Shown here: in pieces, positions 52,271 to 60,948 of the stretch
How the letters are laid out: every line of letters begins with the position of its first letter
Position numbering within the stretch: the first letter of the stretch is position 1
From: Sphingobacterium sp. ML3W
GTDB taxonomy: Bacteria; Bacteroidota; Bacteroidia; Sphingobacteriales; Sphingobacteriaceae
DNA: 64,000 nucleotides
Assembly (NCBI RefSeq): GCF_000747525.1
Contig: NZ_CP009278.1
Coordinates: forward strand, 4,402,001-4,466,000
Direction of reading: 5' to 3'
Notes under the pieces: model-generated
What the model saw: only the letters and a program-made list of their open reading frames with translations
What the model was told of the DNA's origin: nothing
Databases searched by the model: none
Program-made: the position numbers and the translations under genes

Positions 52271-52307
52271 AAAAAAGGGAATCTAGTGCTAGATTCCCTT
52301 TTTTTAT
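52271..52307. terminator. bidirectional terminator
   Basis: AAAAAAGGGAATCTAG pairs with CTAGATTCCCTTTTTT around a 2-base centre, with T-runs on both strands. It separates the convergent DUF59 and antiporter genes. Confidence 0.93.
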
Positions 52308-52318
52308 GCTATATTTAT

Positions 52319-53560
52319 TTATGACATCGGACCTGATTCCAAGTCACTTAATTTCTTAATTGTCTTGGGCTTTACCTCATCTTTACCGAATAACTTAACC
52401 CAAATGGTGCGTGATTCTTTCGTCAACAATGGTGAAACAATGGATAGAATCAACACATAAACGACAACAAAAGATTGGATAACAGGCAATAATGCTCCGG
52501 CCTTACCAATATTAGCCATAATGATGGAAAATTCTCCTCTGGCTGATAATGTAAAACCAATATCAAAAGCGGTTTTATGCTTCATACCTGAAAATCTTGC
52601 TGCAAAATATCCAGATGCTAGATTTCCTAGGATCGTGACAACTGCTGCTATGGAAGCCCATAAAACGGCTCCTCCAAGCGAAAGCATATCTATAGACAAA
52701 CCAAAACTAAAGAAGAACATGGCTCCAAAAAAATCTTTATAGGGTAACACCATTGCTTCGATTTTTTTAATATACTGCGAATCTGCTAGTACCAAACCTG
52801 CCATCAATGCACCAATAGCCTCTGCTACATGTATTGTCTCCGAAAATCCTGCCGTTATAAACAATAAAGCAAATATGACAAGGACAAATAATTCGGAAGA
52901 TTTGACTTGCAGTAATTTGTCAATAGCGGGAACTAATTTTCTTCCTAAAACTAAGAATGTTAAAATAAATCCTAATGCGAGTAAAGAAGTCCCAACAACT
53001 GTCCACATCGAACTGCTCCCTGTTAATATCAATCCTGAAAGGAACGAGATATGCATAGCAATGAATAAATCATCAAACATAATCATCCCCATGATTACTT
53101 CTGTCTCTGGATTTGCGGTACGCTTTAAGTCGGTCAACACCTTCGCAACGATAGCGGTGGATGAACTGGTCATAATACCACACAACACCATCATCTCTTT
53201 AAAGGGTAAATCCATCATCCAACCGATTAAGAGGCCGGATACGAAATTGAGCAATACATATACCGTACCACCTGTTACAATAGATTTTCCCGATTTAATC
53301 AAACGCCCAACAGAAAATTCGAGTCCTAGATAAAATAAGAGAAACAAAACGCCTAAGCGTCCCATAAAATCAATAAATGGTTTACTTTCTGTAAAGGTGA
53401 GATCAATATGACCGATTTGAGGAGCATGTTGCCCCAATACCATACCAATTAATATAAAAAAGGGAATGACAGAAAACTTCAGTTTATTAGCAATTAAACC
53501 AACAAACGCAACAAGGCTAATGGCAATTCCAATTTCTAAAATAAGTGTTTGTGATGGCAT
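52319..53560 (-). CDS. CPA2-type K+/H+ antiporter (KhtU-like)
   Basis: Inner membrane cation:proton antiporter of the CPA2 (KefB/KhtU) family, 413 residues with about 12 membrane segments. Signature parts are FFILIGMVLGQHAPQIGHID, LLFYLGLEFSVGRLIKSGKS, GIMTSSSTAIVAKVLTDLKR near 125, and FGAMFFFSFGLSIDMLSLGG near 280. It has no C-terminal TrkA domain; that part is encoded by the upstream gene at 53583, as in the Bacillus KhtTU pair. It probably expels K+ under alkaline or electrophile stress; the cation is inferred. Confidence 0.88.
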   Translation of the reverse strand: MPSQTLILEIGIAISLVAFVGLIANKLKFSVIPFFILIGMVLGQHAPQIGHIDLTFTESKPFIDFMGRLGVLFLLFYLGLEFSVGRLIKSGKSIVTGGTVYVLLNFVSGLLIGWMMDLPFKEMMVLCGIMTSSSTAIVAKVLTDLKRTANPETEVIMGMIMFDDLFIAMHISFLSGLILTGSSSMWTVVGTSLLALGFILTFLVLGRKLVPAIDKLLQVKSSELFVLVIFALLFITAGFSETIHVAEAIGALMAGLVLADSQYIKKIEAMVLPYKDFFGAMFFFSFGLSIDMLSLGGAVLWASIAAVVTILGNLASGYFAARFSGMKHKTAFDIGFTLSARGEFSIIMANIGKAGALLPVIQSFVVVYVLILSIVSPLLTKESRTIWVKLFGKDEVKPKTIKKLSDLESGPMS

Positions 53561-53582
53561 AAAAATTTACTTTTCTTAAACG

Positions 53583-54062
53583 TTATAATAATATTTCCTT
53601 TAATAATTTAATATTATTCTTTTTACCAGCTATAACGAGCGTAGTCCCCGGACTGATCATATAATCGGGACCTGGGTTAATAACCGTATTATCACCTAAT
53701 ATACCTGCAATGATGGATGCTCCTGTACGTTGACGTACCTCGAGCTGTCCAATCGTTTTATTAGCACCTTCGCATTTACCTTCAACTTTATACCACTCGA
53801 TTCTCAAATCATCTAAAGCGACTTCAATTGTCTCTAATGCTTTTGGCTTATAGGATAATCCTCCTATAATCCCTGCTACCTGTCGAGACTCTTCGTCACT
53901 TAGCGTCATGACACAGCGTGATTCGCTTTCTTCCTCATCATAACGATATAATTCTCTTCGACCATCGTCATGAATAACCACGACCATATTGTCTCCAGCT
54001 TCAGTTTCAATTTGGTACTTCTTCCCTATACCAATAAGATCCGACTCTCTTACAATAGACAT
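53583..54062 (-). CDS. TrkA-C regulatory subunit of K+/H+ antiporter (KhtT-like)
   Basis: A 159-residue cytoplasmic regulator with a KhtT-like N-terminal part (ESDLIGIGKKYQIETEAGDN, RRELYRYDEEESESRCVM) and a C-terminal RCK_C/TrkA-C domain of about 70 residues (TIGQLEVRQRTGASIIAGIL, ISPGTTLVIAGKKNNIKLLK), which senses nucleotides or ions. It lies 22 bases before the antiporter gene and is co-transcribed with it. The pairing and sizes match KhtT/KhtU of Bacillus. Confidence 0.87.
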   Translation of the reverse strand: MSIVRESDLIGIGKKYQIETEAGDNMVVVIHDDGRRELYRYDEEESESRCVMTLSDEESRQVAGIIGGLSYKPKALETIEVALDDLRIEWYKVEGKCEGANKTIGQLEVRQRTGASIIAGILGDNTVINPGPDYMISPGTTLVIAGKKNNIKLLKEILL

Positions 54063-54235
54063 ATTTCTTTGCTTTTTATAAAACTTAATTTTTACTGGCG
54101 GATGTAAATGGCATATCGCGCAGTTTCATACAAACTTAGATAAAAATTCATTCATATCAGCATTTCTAGCGACCAATAAATAATCAAAACGCAATAAAAT
54201 TGGCAAATAAACGAACTAATTCACAGGCATATACT

Positions 54236-54270
54236 ACAAAAAAGCTGCTCATTTTTTAATTGAGCAGCTT
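54236..54270 (-). terminator. terminator of the MBL hydrolase gene
   Basis: AAGCTGCTCA (54242-54251) and TGAGCAGCTT (54261-54270) form a perfect 10-bp stem with a 9-base loop. On the minus strand a T-run follows. It lies just after the MBL stop codon. Confidence 0.88.
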
Positions 54271-54274
54271 GAAA

Positions 54275-55051
54275 TTATTTCGCTTCTATCATTTCGTAAG
54301 TTCCATCCGACCGAAGCTTGGGTTGTCCAATGGCAAAGCTTTTAGCATGATAGAAAAGATAAATCCAATTTTCAGGAGCACCTTGTTTCCAATATTCTTG
54401 GCGCAACTGTTTTGAAAGACGACCATTGTCATCATACTTTGCGATATGATTATGAATAATTTCTTCTGGCTTTGGCAATACATCTCCGCCAAAAAAATAA
54501 TGGTTATCACCTGTTTCAATATGAAACACTTGATGATTGCGGGTATGTCCCCCACTCCGTTTAAATGCAATCTCATGGTTAACGCTCCCCGCACCTTCCA
54601 CTAGGTTTAAATTACCACTTCGCTGTACGACATCAAAAATCTCCGTGCGATAGGATGGGTTAATACCTGAATAAGCATCCTCCCATTCCCCACGTTGTAC
54701 GATATACTCTGCTTCTGGAAATGCTATCCGACCAACACCGTCCTCAAAATTCACCATACCGCCCGCATGATCTTTATGCAAATGAGACATCAGTACATAT
54801 TTCACATCTTTAGGTTCATATCCCATCTTTTTAAGGTTTTGGTAAAGCAAGAGCGTTCCGTTTTCATCCTTTAGGCCGAGTCCTGTGTCACATAAAATTG
54901 GACCATTGGGGCTTTCTATCAAAAATGGATGAACCTGAATAAACATGGAACCTGGTCGATCGGTCGCGTTATGAAGGGCTGGGTCAAATGGAATAAATTT
55001 TTTCGAGGCATCCACTGAAAATGACCCTTCGAATAAGGAATATGCTTGCAT
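54275..55051 (-). CDS. MBL-fold metallo-hydrolase (lactonase-like)
   Basis: A 258-residue metallo-beta-lactamase fold hydrolase with the zinc motif MSHLHKDHAGGMVNFE (HxHxDH) near 92-107, a third histidine in KRSGGHTRNHQVFHIETGDN near 168, and FFGGDVLPKPEEI with the bridging Asp. It resembles AttM/AiiA-type lactonases, which open acyl-homoserine lactones, but many of this branch have other ester substrates, so no substrate is named. No signal peptide. The ATG at 55051 fits the domain; an earlier in-frame start at 55090 adds 13 residues unlike the family. Confidence 0.85.
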   Translation of the reverse strand: MQAYSLFEGSFSVDASKKFIPFDPALHNATDRPGSMFIQVHPFLIESPNGPILCDTGLGLKDENGTLLLYQNLKKMGYEPKDVKYVLMSHLHKDHAGGMVNFEDGVGRIAFPEAEYIVQRGEWEDAYSGINPSYRTEIFDVVQRSGNLNLVEGAGSVNHEIAFKRSGGHTRNHQVFHIETGDNHYFFGGDVLPKPEEIIHNHIAKYDDNGRLSKQLRQEYWKQGAPENWIYLFYHAKSFAIGQPKLRSDGTYEMIEAK

Positions 55052-55167
55052 TATCTTTAAATTATTGGAAACTTGCGTGTTATACAACACACGACCATTC
55101 CCCTATTCTATAATTAGGTTAGTCAATAGACAAAACGTATATTTACACATAATTACGATGCAAAGAT

Positions 55168-56868
55168 ATGCAAAAAAGGTGGGTACTAAAATCTAAAAGT
55201 GAAGTCAAAAAAGTCAATCAATTAAGCAATGAACTGGGTATTAATCCAGTATTAGCAGAATTATTAGTCAGTAGAAATATTGAAACTTTTGATGCTTCCA
55301 AGCAATTTTTTAGACCTTCTTTAGATCAACTCCACAATCCATTCTTAATGCAAGACATGGAAAAGGCGATTGCCAGAATTACGACAGCAATCGGTCAAAA
55401 TGAAAAGATTTTAATTTACGGAGATTACGATGTGGATGGAACTACTGCTGTAGCTCTTGTATACAGTTTTTTTCGAGAGTTTCATTCTCGTATCGAATTT
55501 TACATTCCAGATCGCTATGCAGAAGGATATGGAATATCCACACAGGGTATTGATTATGCCTATGAAAATGGCTTCTCCTTAATAATTGCTTTAGACTGTG
55601 GTATTAAAGCAAATGATAAGGTCGAGTACGCCAACTCTAAAAACATTGACTTTATAATTGGTGACCACCATTTACCTGGAGATGAATTACCAGACGCTTG
55701 TGCTGTACTGGATCCTAAAAGGAATGACTGTCCGTATCCGTATAAAGAGTTATCGGGTTGCGGAATAGGTTTTAAACTTATTCAAGCATTCATCATGAAA
55801 AATGATATGTCGCTGGATGTATGCTATCAATATCTAGATTTAGTAGCTGTTAGTATTGCATCGGACATTGTCCCAATCACGGGTGAAAACCGGATCCTTT
55901 CGCATTTTGGACTCATAAAACTCAATACCAATCCGTGCTGTGGGCTTCAGGCATTAATTGATCTATCGACAAATAAAACGAAAATATTTACGGTAAATGA
56001 TATCGTATTTCAAATTGGACCACGTATTAATGCCTCAGGGCGAATCGACCATGCAAAAGATGCCGTTAAATTATTGATTTCAAAATCATTACAAGAAGCA
56101 AAAGATTTCAGCATCAACATCGATGATCAAAACAATCAACGTAAGGATTTTGATTTACGTATAACAGAAGAAGCTCTCGCTATAATCGATGATAATGATT
56201 CGCTTAAAACCAGAAAATCAACGGTACTCTATAAGGCTGATTGGCACAAAGGTGTTATCGGTATCGTCGCATCACGATTGACCGAGAAATACTATAGACC
56301 AACGATTATACTGACAGAGACGAATGGCCATATAGCAGGATCTTGCCGTTCTGTGATTGGATTCGACCTCTATGAGGCTTTAAGCGAATGCAGGGATTTA
56401 TTGGATCAGTTTGGCGGACATAAATACGCGGCCGGATTAACCATGCAGGTTGGGAACATTAAATTATTTCAAGATCGCTTTGAAGAAGTCGTAACAAAAC
56501 TAATCAAGCCTGAAATGCTAACCCAGGAAATCTTAATTGACATGAAACTACATCTGCAAGATATAGATGCTAAATTTCATCGGATATTAAGTCAATTTGA
56601 GCCTCTGGGGCCTCAAAATGAAAGTCCCATATTTTTAAGCCAAAAGGTAAATTTAATCGGATCTGCATATCTAGTAGGCACGAATCACTTAAAAATGACC
56701 ATTAACCAAGAAAACTCCCCTGCTTTCGACTGCATCGGTTTTGGCATGTCCGAACATATTCAACATATCAATAGCGGCAAACCTTTTGATATATGCTATA
56801 GCATAGAGGAAAATGTTTGGCGTGGTAAAAAGAATTTGCAATTAAATCTAAAAGGAATTCGATATTAA
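55168..56868 (+). CDS. recJ: single-stranded-DNA-specific exonuclease RecJ
   Basis: 5'-3' exonuclease of recombination and mismatch repair, 566 residues. The DHH domain has LIYGDYDVDGTTAVALVYSF near 75-95 (motif I), IIALDCGIKANDKV near 130, and IIGDHHLPGDELPDACAVLD (DHH) near 158. The DHHA1 domain follows with QIGPRINASGRIDHAKDAVK near 290 and DQFGGHKYAAGLTMQVGNIK near 412, and the OB-fold is at the C-terminus. Full length. lptB follows by 46 bases. Confidence 0.95.
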   Translation: MQKRWVLKSKSEVKKVNQLSNELGINPVLAELLVSRNIETFDASKQFFRPSLDQLHNPFLMQDMEKAIARITTAIGQNEKILIYGDYDVDGTTAVALVYSFFREFHSRIEFYIPDRYAEGYGISTQGIDYAYENGFSLIIALDCGIKANDKVEYANSKNIDFIIGDHHLPGDELPDACAVLDPKRNDCPYPYKELSGCGIGFKLIQAFIMKNDMSLDVCYQYLDLVAVSIASDIVPITGENRILSHFGLIKLNTNPCCGLQALIDLSTNKTKIFTVNDIVFQIGPRINASGRIDHAKDAVKLLISKSLQEAKDFSINIDDQNNQRKDFDLRITEEALAIIDDNDSLKTRKSTVLYKADWHKGVIGIVASRLTEKYYRPTIILTETNGHIAGSCRSVIGFDLYEALSECRDLLDQFGGHKYAAGLTMQVGNIKLFQDRFEEVVTKLIKPEMLTQEILIDMKLHLQDIDAKFHRILSQFEPLGPQNESPIFLSQKVNLIGSAYLVGTNHLKMTINQENSPAFDCIGFGMSEHIQHINSGKPFDICYSIEENVWRGKKNLQLNLKGIRY

Positions 56869-56914
56869 ATATATTTGTTATAAGATTGTTATCTTGAGTT
56901 AAAATACTTATCAA

Positions 56915-57655
56915 ATGATACTAAGAGCAGAGCATCTCATCAAAAAATACAAACAACGGACTGTTGTTAACGATGTTTCTTTCCAAGTAGAGCAAGGCGA
57001 AATTGTTGGGCTTTTAGGTCCAAATGGAGCAGGAAAGACGACTTCTTTTTATATGATCGTCGGATTGATCAAACCCAATGAGGGTCATGTCTATCTAGAT
57101 GACCAAGAAATAACACAGGATGCGATGTATCAACGTGCTCAAAAAGGAATTGGTTACCTTGCTCAGGAAGCATCCATCTTCAGAAAACTATCTGTCGAGC
57201 ATAATATCTTATCTGTACTGGAGATCCATTATCCGAATAAAACAGAACGTCTCGAAAAACTGGAAGAACTACTTTCGGAATTCAGCTTACACCGAGTACG
57301 CAAAAATAGAGGCGATTTATTATCTGGAGGTGAAAGACGCCGAACTGAAATAGCACGCGCATTGGCTGCAAATCCATCATTCATTTTATTGGATGAACCT
57401 TTTGCAGGTGTAGACCCTATTGCTGTTGAGGAAATACAAACCATTGTAGCCAAACTTAAAACACGAAATATAGGTATTCTAATTACCGATCATAATGTAC
57501 AGGAAACTTTATCGATTACAGATAGAGCCTACTTATTGACTGAAGGAAAAATTATGCTGACGGGAACACCTGAGGAAATTGCTAGTAATGAAATGGCTCG
57601 TAAATTCTATTTGGGACAACATTTTGAACTTCGTCGCAAAAAGCTACATACCTAA
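56915..57655 (+). CDS. lptB: LPS export ABC transporter ATP-binding protein LptB
   Basis: ATPase of the LptBFGC complex that moves LPS from the inner membrane towards the outer membrane. The 246-residue protein has Walker A GLLGPNGAGKTTSFYMIVGL near 32-51, the Q-loop GYLAQEASIFRKLSVEHNIL near 80, the ABC signature LLSGGERRRTEIARALAANP near 135, Walker B FILLDEPFAGVDPIAVEEIQ near 157, and the switch histidine in ILITDHNVQETLS. The sequence GxGYLAQEASIFRKLSV is typical for LptB. The partner genes lptF/G are not in the window. Confidence 0.95.
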   Translation: MILRAEHLIKKYKQRTVVNDVSFQVEQGEIVGLLGPNGAGKTTSFYMIVGLIKPNEGHVYLDDQEITQDAMYQRAQKGIGYLAQEASIFRKLSVEHNILSVLEIHYPNKTERLEKLEELLSEFSLHRVRKNRGDLLSGGERRRTEIARALAANPSFILLDEPFAGVDPIAVEEIQTIVAKLKTRNIGILITDHNVQETLSITDRAYLLTEGKIMLTGTPEEIASNEMARKFYLGQHFELRRKKLHT

Positions 57656-57672
57656 CATTAATTCTCTTAAAT

Positions 57673-59187
57673 ATGGCAATATTAGACTCACTATTCGCTT
57701 GGTTCATGAAGAAACGTATTCATCAGATTGAACTCTTCATGAAGTATCCACATGATGTACAAGAAGAATGGTTTCAAAGTTTAATATCATCAGCTGAAGC
57801 AACGGAATGGGGAAAGAAATATGATTACAATAGTATATTAACACCCGAAGAATTTAAAAATAGAGTTCCAATTCAAGATTACAACTCGTTGAAGCCCTAT
57901 ATTGATCGCATGATCAAAGGGGAGCAAAATATTTTATGGCCTTCTGATATTAAATGGTTTGCCAAATCATCTGGTACAACATCCGATCGAAGTAAATATA
58001 TTCCTGTAAGTGAAGAGTGCCTTACTGAATGTCATTTTCAAGGGGGTAAAGATATGCTGACCATCTACTTCAACAACTGTCCGGATAGTCAAATATTTGC
58101 CGGAAAATCGGTCGTATTAGGGGGTAGTAGCCAAATCAATAGCTTCAGTTCAGATTCTTACTACGGTGATTTATCTTCCATCCTCTTACGCAATCTTCCA
58201 TTTTGGGCGGAATTTAAAAGAACCCCGAACTTAGAAGTTACCTTATTACCGGATTTTGAGGAGAAAATAGAAAAAGTAGCTCATATTACCATTCACGAAA
58301 ATGTGACTAATTTGGCTGGTGTTCCTACTTGGAACATTGTACTGGCGAAAAGAATTTTAGAAATAACAGGTAAGGATAATCTACTAGAGGTCTGGCCAAA
58401 CTTACAGTTTTACACGCACGGTGGTGTCAGCTTTAAACCCTATCGCGAACAATTTAAAAAGCTGATTCCTTCGGATAAAATGTATTACCTGGAGAATTAT
58501 AATGCCTCTGAAGGATACTTCGCACTTCAGGATTTATCCGACTCGGAAGACTTACTTTTAATGCTTGATTACGGAATTTACTACGAATTCCTTCCTATTG
58601 AGCATTTATATGAGGAAAACCCTAAAACTTTAGGGTTGCATGAGGTAGAACTCCATAAAAATTATGCTTTGATAATTTCTACGAATGCTGGCTTATGGCG
58701 TTATTTGATTGGTGACACTATTAAATTTGTATCCCTGTCACCTTATCGTATCCAAATCACCGGACGTACGAAACAATTTATCAATACTTTTGGGGAAGAA
58801 TTGATCGTCGATAATGCGGAAGATGCGATTAAACAGGCGAGTGAGCTTACCCATGCAATAGTAAAAGATTATACCGCTGGTCCAATCTACTTTAAAGAAG
58901 GTGAGCCGGGTGCACATGAATGGATTATTGAATTTGAACAACAACCGGATAACTTTGAAAGTTTCTGTAAAATATTGGATGAAACGTTAAGAGCTATTAA
59001 CTCGGACTATGATGCCAAACGTTATAAGAATATGGCATTACAATTTCCGGTTGTTCACAATGCTCCGACCCATACATTCTTTCATTGGATGAAATCAAAG
59101 GGCAAACTTGGAGGACAAAATAAAGTCCCAAGGTTATCTAATAATCGTGATTACTTAGAACCTTTGTTAACGATATTAAAAAAATAG
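57673..59187 (+). CDS. GH3-family acyl-acid-amido synthetase-like protein
   Basis: A 504-residue protein of the GH3 (auxin-responsive promoter) family, adenylating enzymes that in plants join acids such as jasmonate or indole acetate to amino acids. ATP-binding parts are visible: WFAKSSGTTSDRSKYIPVSE (P-loop-like) near 96, YLENYNASEGYFALQD near 276, and LWRYLIGDTIKFVSLSPYRI near 342, with the C-terminal domain at GRTKQFINTFGEELIVDNAE near 363. Bacterial members have no settled substrate. It follows lptB by 17 bases and is co-transcribed with it. Confidence 0.9.
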   Translation: MAILDSLFAWFMKKRIHQIELFMKYPHDVQEEWFQSLISSAEATEWGKKYDYNSILTPEEFKNRVPIQDYNSLKPYIDRMIKGEQNILWPSDIKWFAKSSGTTSDRSKYIPVSEECLTECHFQGGKDMLTIYFNNCPDSQIFAGKSVVLGGSSQINSFSSDSYYGDLSSILLRNLPFWAEFKRTPNLEVTLLPDFEEKIEKVAHITIHENVTNLAGVPTWNIVLAKRILEITGKDNLLEVWPNLQFYTHGGVSFKPYREQFKKLIPSDKMYYLENYNASEGYFALQDLSDSEDLLLMLDYGIYYEFLPIEHLYEENPKTLGLHEVELHKNYALIISTNAGLWRYLIGDTIKFVSLSPYRIQITGRTKQFINTFGEELIVDNAEDAIKQASELTHAIVKDYTAGPIYFKEGEPGAHEWIIEFEQQPDNFESFCKILDETLRAINSDYDAKRYKNMALQFPVVHNAPTHTFFHWMKSKGKLGGQNKVPRLSNNRDYLEPLLTILKK

Positions 59188-59250
59188 GAACGATTTCTTA
59201 ATATCATTCCTATTTCTTAATTCTTTAAAACCTGAAAAAGAATGAAGTTC

Positions 59251-59391
59251 TTATGGTTTAATTGCCGTTTTATAAAGGAATACAAGAAAACCTAAAATAA
59301 AATTTAATGAAAATCCTTTTTTAGTGACTGCAGTATTTTCATCAAACTCATCCTCTTCCAATGCATTATTTTTACTGTTTACTTTCTGCAT
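59251..59391 (-). CDS. small membrane protein, 46 residues
   Basis: An ORF not longer than 46 codons on the minus strand, starting with ATG at 59391. The translated protein starts MQKVNSKNNALEEDEFDENT, a charged and acidic N-terminus, followed by one hydrophobic segment (FSLNFILGFLVFLYKTAI) with a basic end. The pattern is a typical single-span small membrane protein. I do not recognise a family. No strong promoter or terminator is seen. It could be a chance ORF, though the clean acidic-then-hydrophobic layout speaks for coding. Confidence 0.45.
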   Translation of the reverse strand: MQKVNSKNNALEEDEFDENTAVTKKGFSLNFILGFLVFLYKTAIKP

Positions 59392-59773
59392 GGTTCTATA
59401 CGATTAATTTGTTTTATTGAATAAATGATTAGAAATGTGTACCCGACAAAATCCACATACCTAACACACTGTAGATTACCTACAGGTGATTTCAAATAAC
59501 ATGCCATACAATGGTTTCTATATTAATTCATATAAATTTAATACGGATGAAATTTAATCACACAATAGCTATTAGGAACGGATAAAATTAAATCCATATA
59601 GATGAGGTAAACTGTAAGCTGTCTATAAAATAAAACGCAATCTCCTAAAAACTAGACAACTTTGCTAAAACATAATCAAAATTAAGCTTTTTGAATAAAA
59701 AACGGAATAACAATTGGTTTATCACTCAAATTCATAGTTTTTTTCATACTTTAGCATAAGTAATTTAAATATA
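59392..59773. other. intergenic stretch upstream of ilvE
   Basis: This region holds no further ORF that I can support. A TACTTTAG box near 59747-59754, one base off TAnnTTTG, lies about 20 bases before the ilvE start, but no matching TTG is at the proper distance. Confidence 0.4.
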
Positions 59774-60844
59774 ATGAGCGCGACAGAAAATTATTCAATT
59801 CGCGTAGAGCCCACACAACAATCGAGACTCTCGCAAGTAGATTTTAACAATCTAAAATTCGGAAAAATATTATCCGACCATATGTTGGTCGCAAACTATG
59901 AAAATGGAGCATGGACGGACGTCAGTATTGTTCCATATGGCGAAATTAGTATTAGCCCATCTATGTCAGCACTTCATTATGGTCAAGCAATCTTTGAAGG
60001 TATAAAAGCCTACAAATTTCAGGATGGCACCATTAGTGTTTTTCGTCCTGACAAAAACTGGGAAAGATTCAACACTTCTGCAGCTCGTTTAGAAATGCCA
60101 GAAGTACCTCAAGAAATATTTTTAGATGGTCTAAAAAAACTATTAGCAACAGACAGTAGCTGGGTCCCTAATGCACCTGGAACTTCGCTATACATCCGCC
60201 CATTTATGTTCGGTACAGAGCCTGCATTGGGCGTACACCCATCTAATTCCTATAAGTTTATCATCATCACAAGCCCTGTGGGTGCATACTATAGTACGCC
60301 ATTAAAATTAAAGGTGGAAACGCATTATACACGTGCTGCTGAAGGTGGTGTTGGTTTTTCAAAAAACGCTGGTAATTATGCATTATCATTATACCCTACG
60401 CGCTTAGCAAATGATGAAGGTTTTGACCAACTGATGTGGACAGATGCATCTGAGCACCAGTACATTGAAGAAGCTGGAACAGCCAATTTAATCTTCCGTA
60501 TCGGAGACAGCATCATTACTCCTCACGGTGATACGATCTTGCACGGTGTAACGCGTCGTACCATTATGGAACTCGCAAAAAAATGGGGCTATAAAACTGA
60601 ACAACGTAAGGTATCGGTAAAAGAATTAATTGACGGAATTAAAGCTGGTGTTGTATCTGATGCATTTGCAGCAGGCACTGCAGCGACATTAACGCCTATT
60701 GCAACGATCGGTTACGAGGGAGAATTATTCCAATTACCTCCAGTAGAAGGTCGTGATTTTTCGCAAAAAGTATTATCCTACTTAGATGATTTACGTTATG
60801 GTAGAATTGCTGACGAATTTGGTTGGAACATGATTGTTGAATAA
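59774..60844 (+). CDS. ilvE: branched-chain amino acid aminotransferase
   Basis: PLP-dependent fold-type IV aminotransferase, 356 residues, that converts leucine, isoleucine and valine to and from their 2-oxo acids. Typical parts are SALHYGQAIFEGIKAYKFQD near 72, PDKNWERFNTSAARLEMPEV near 97, SLYIRPFMFGTEPALGV near 140, the PLP lysine in GGVGFSKNAGNYALSLYP near 195, and the glutamate in HQYIEEAGTANLIFRIGDS near 230. Size and motifs match the BCAT II (mammalian-like) form common in Bacteroidota. Single gene with a strong terminator. Confidence 0.95.
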   Translation: MSATENYSIRVEPTQQSRLSQVDFNNLKFGKILSDHMLVANYENGAWTDVSIVPYGEISISPSMSALHYGQAIFEGIKAYKFQDGTISVFRPDKNWERFNTSAARLEMPEVPQEIFLDGLKKLLATDSSWVPNAPGTSLYIRPFMFGTEPALGVHPSNSYKFIIITSPVGAYYSTPLKLKVETHYTRAAEGGVGFSKNAGNYALSLYPTRLANDEGFDQLMWTDASEHQYIEEAGTANLIFRIGDSIITPHGDTILHGVTRRTIMELAKKWGYKTEQRKVSVKELIDGIKAGVVSDAFAAGTAATLTPIATIGYEGELFQLPPVEGRDFSQKVLSYLDDLRYGRIADEFGWNMIVE

Positions 60845-60859
60845 CAACATGTAACCACA

Positions 60860-60898
60860 AAAAAACGCTAGATTATTTATGATAATCTAGCGTTTTTT
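60860..60898. terminator. bidirectional terminator
   Basis: AAAAAACGCTAGATTAT pairs with ATAATCTAGCGTTTTTT around TTATG. It lies between convergent ilvE and miaA and has T-runs on both strands. Confidence 0.93.
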
Positions 60899-60912
60899 GT
60901 TATTAACACAAG

Positions 60913-60921
60913 TTATCCACA
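60913..60921 (+). other. single DnaA-box-like motif
   Basis: TTATCCACA is an exact match to the strong DnaA box. It is alone, between the ilvE terminator and the 3' end of miaA. A single 9-mer can occur by chance, and no cluster or AT-rich unwinding element with dnaA or dnaN is near, so it is not an origin. Confidence 0.3.
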
Positions 60922-60948
60922 TTATGTTAATAACTTATGTGAAAACGT

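Noticed and set aside
52875..53333. 152-codon plus-strand ORF inside the antiporter gene
   Set aside because: Antisense shadow of the KhtU-like gene; the composition mirrors hydrophobic codons of the real frame.
60901..60948. Replication origin with DnaA box
   Set aside because: Only one exact box is present, with no cluster and no dnaA/dnaN or gidA context.
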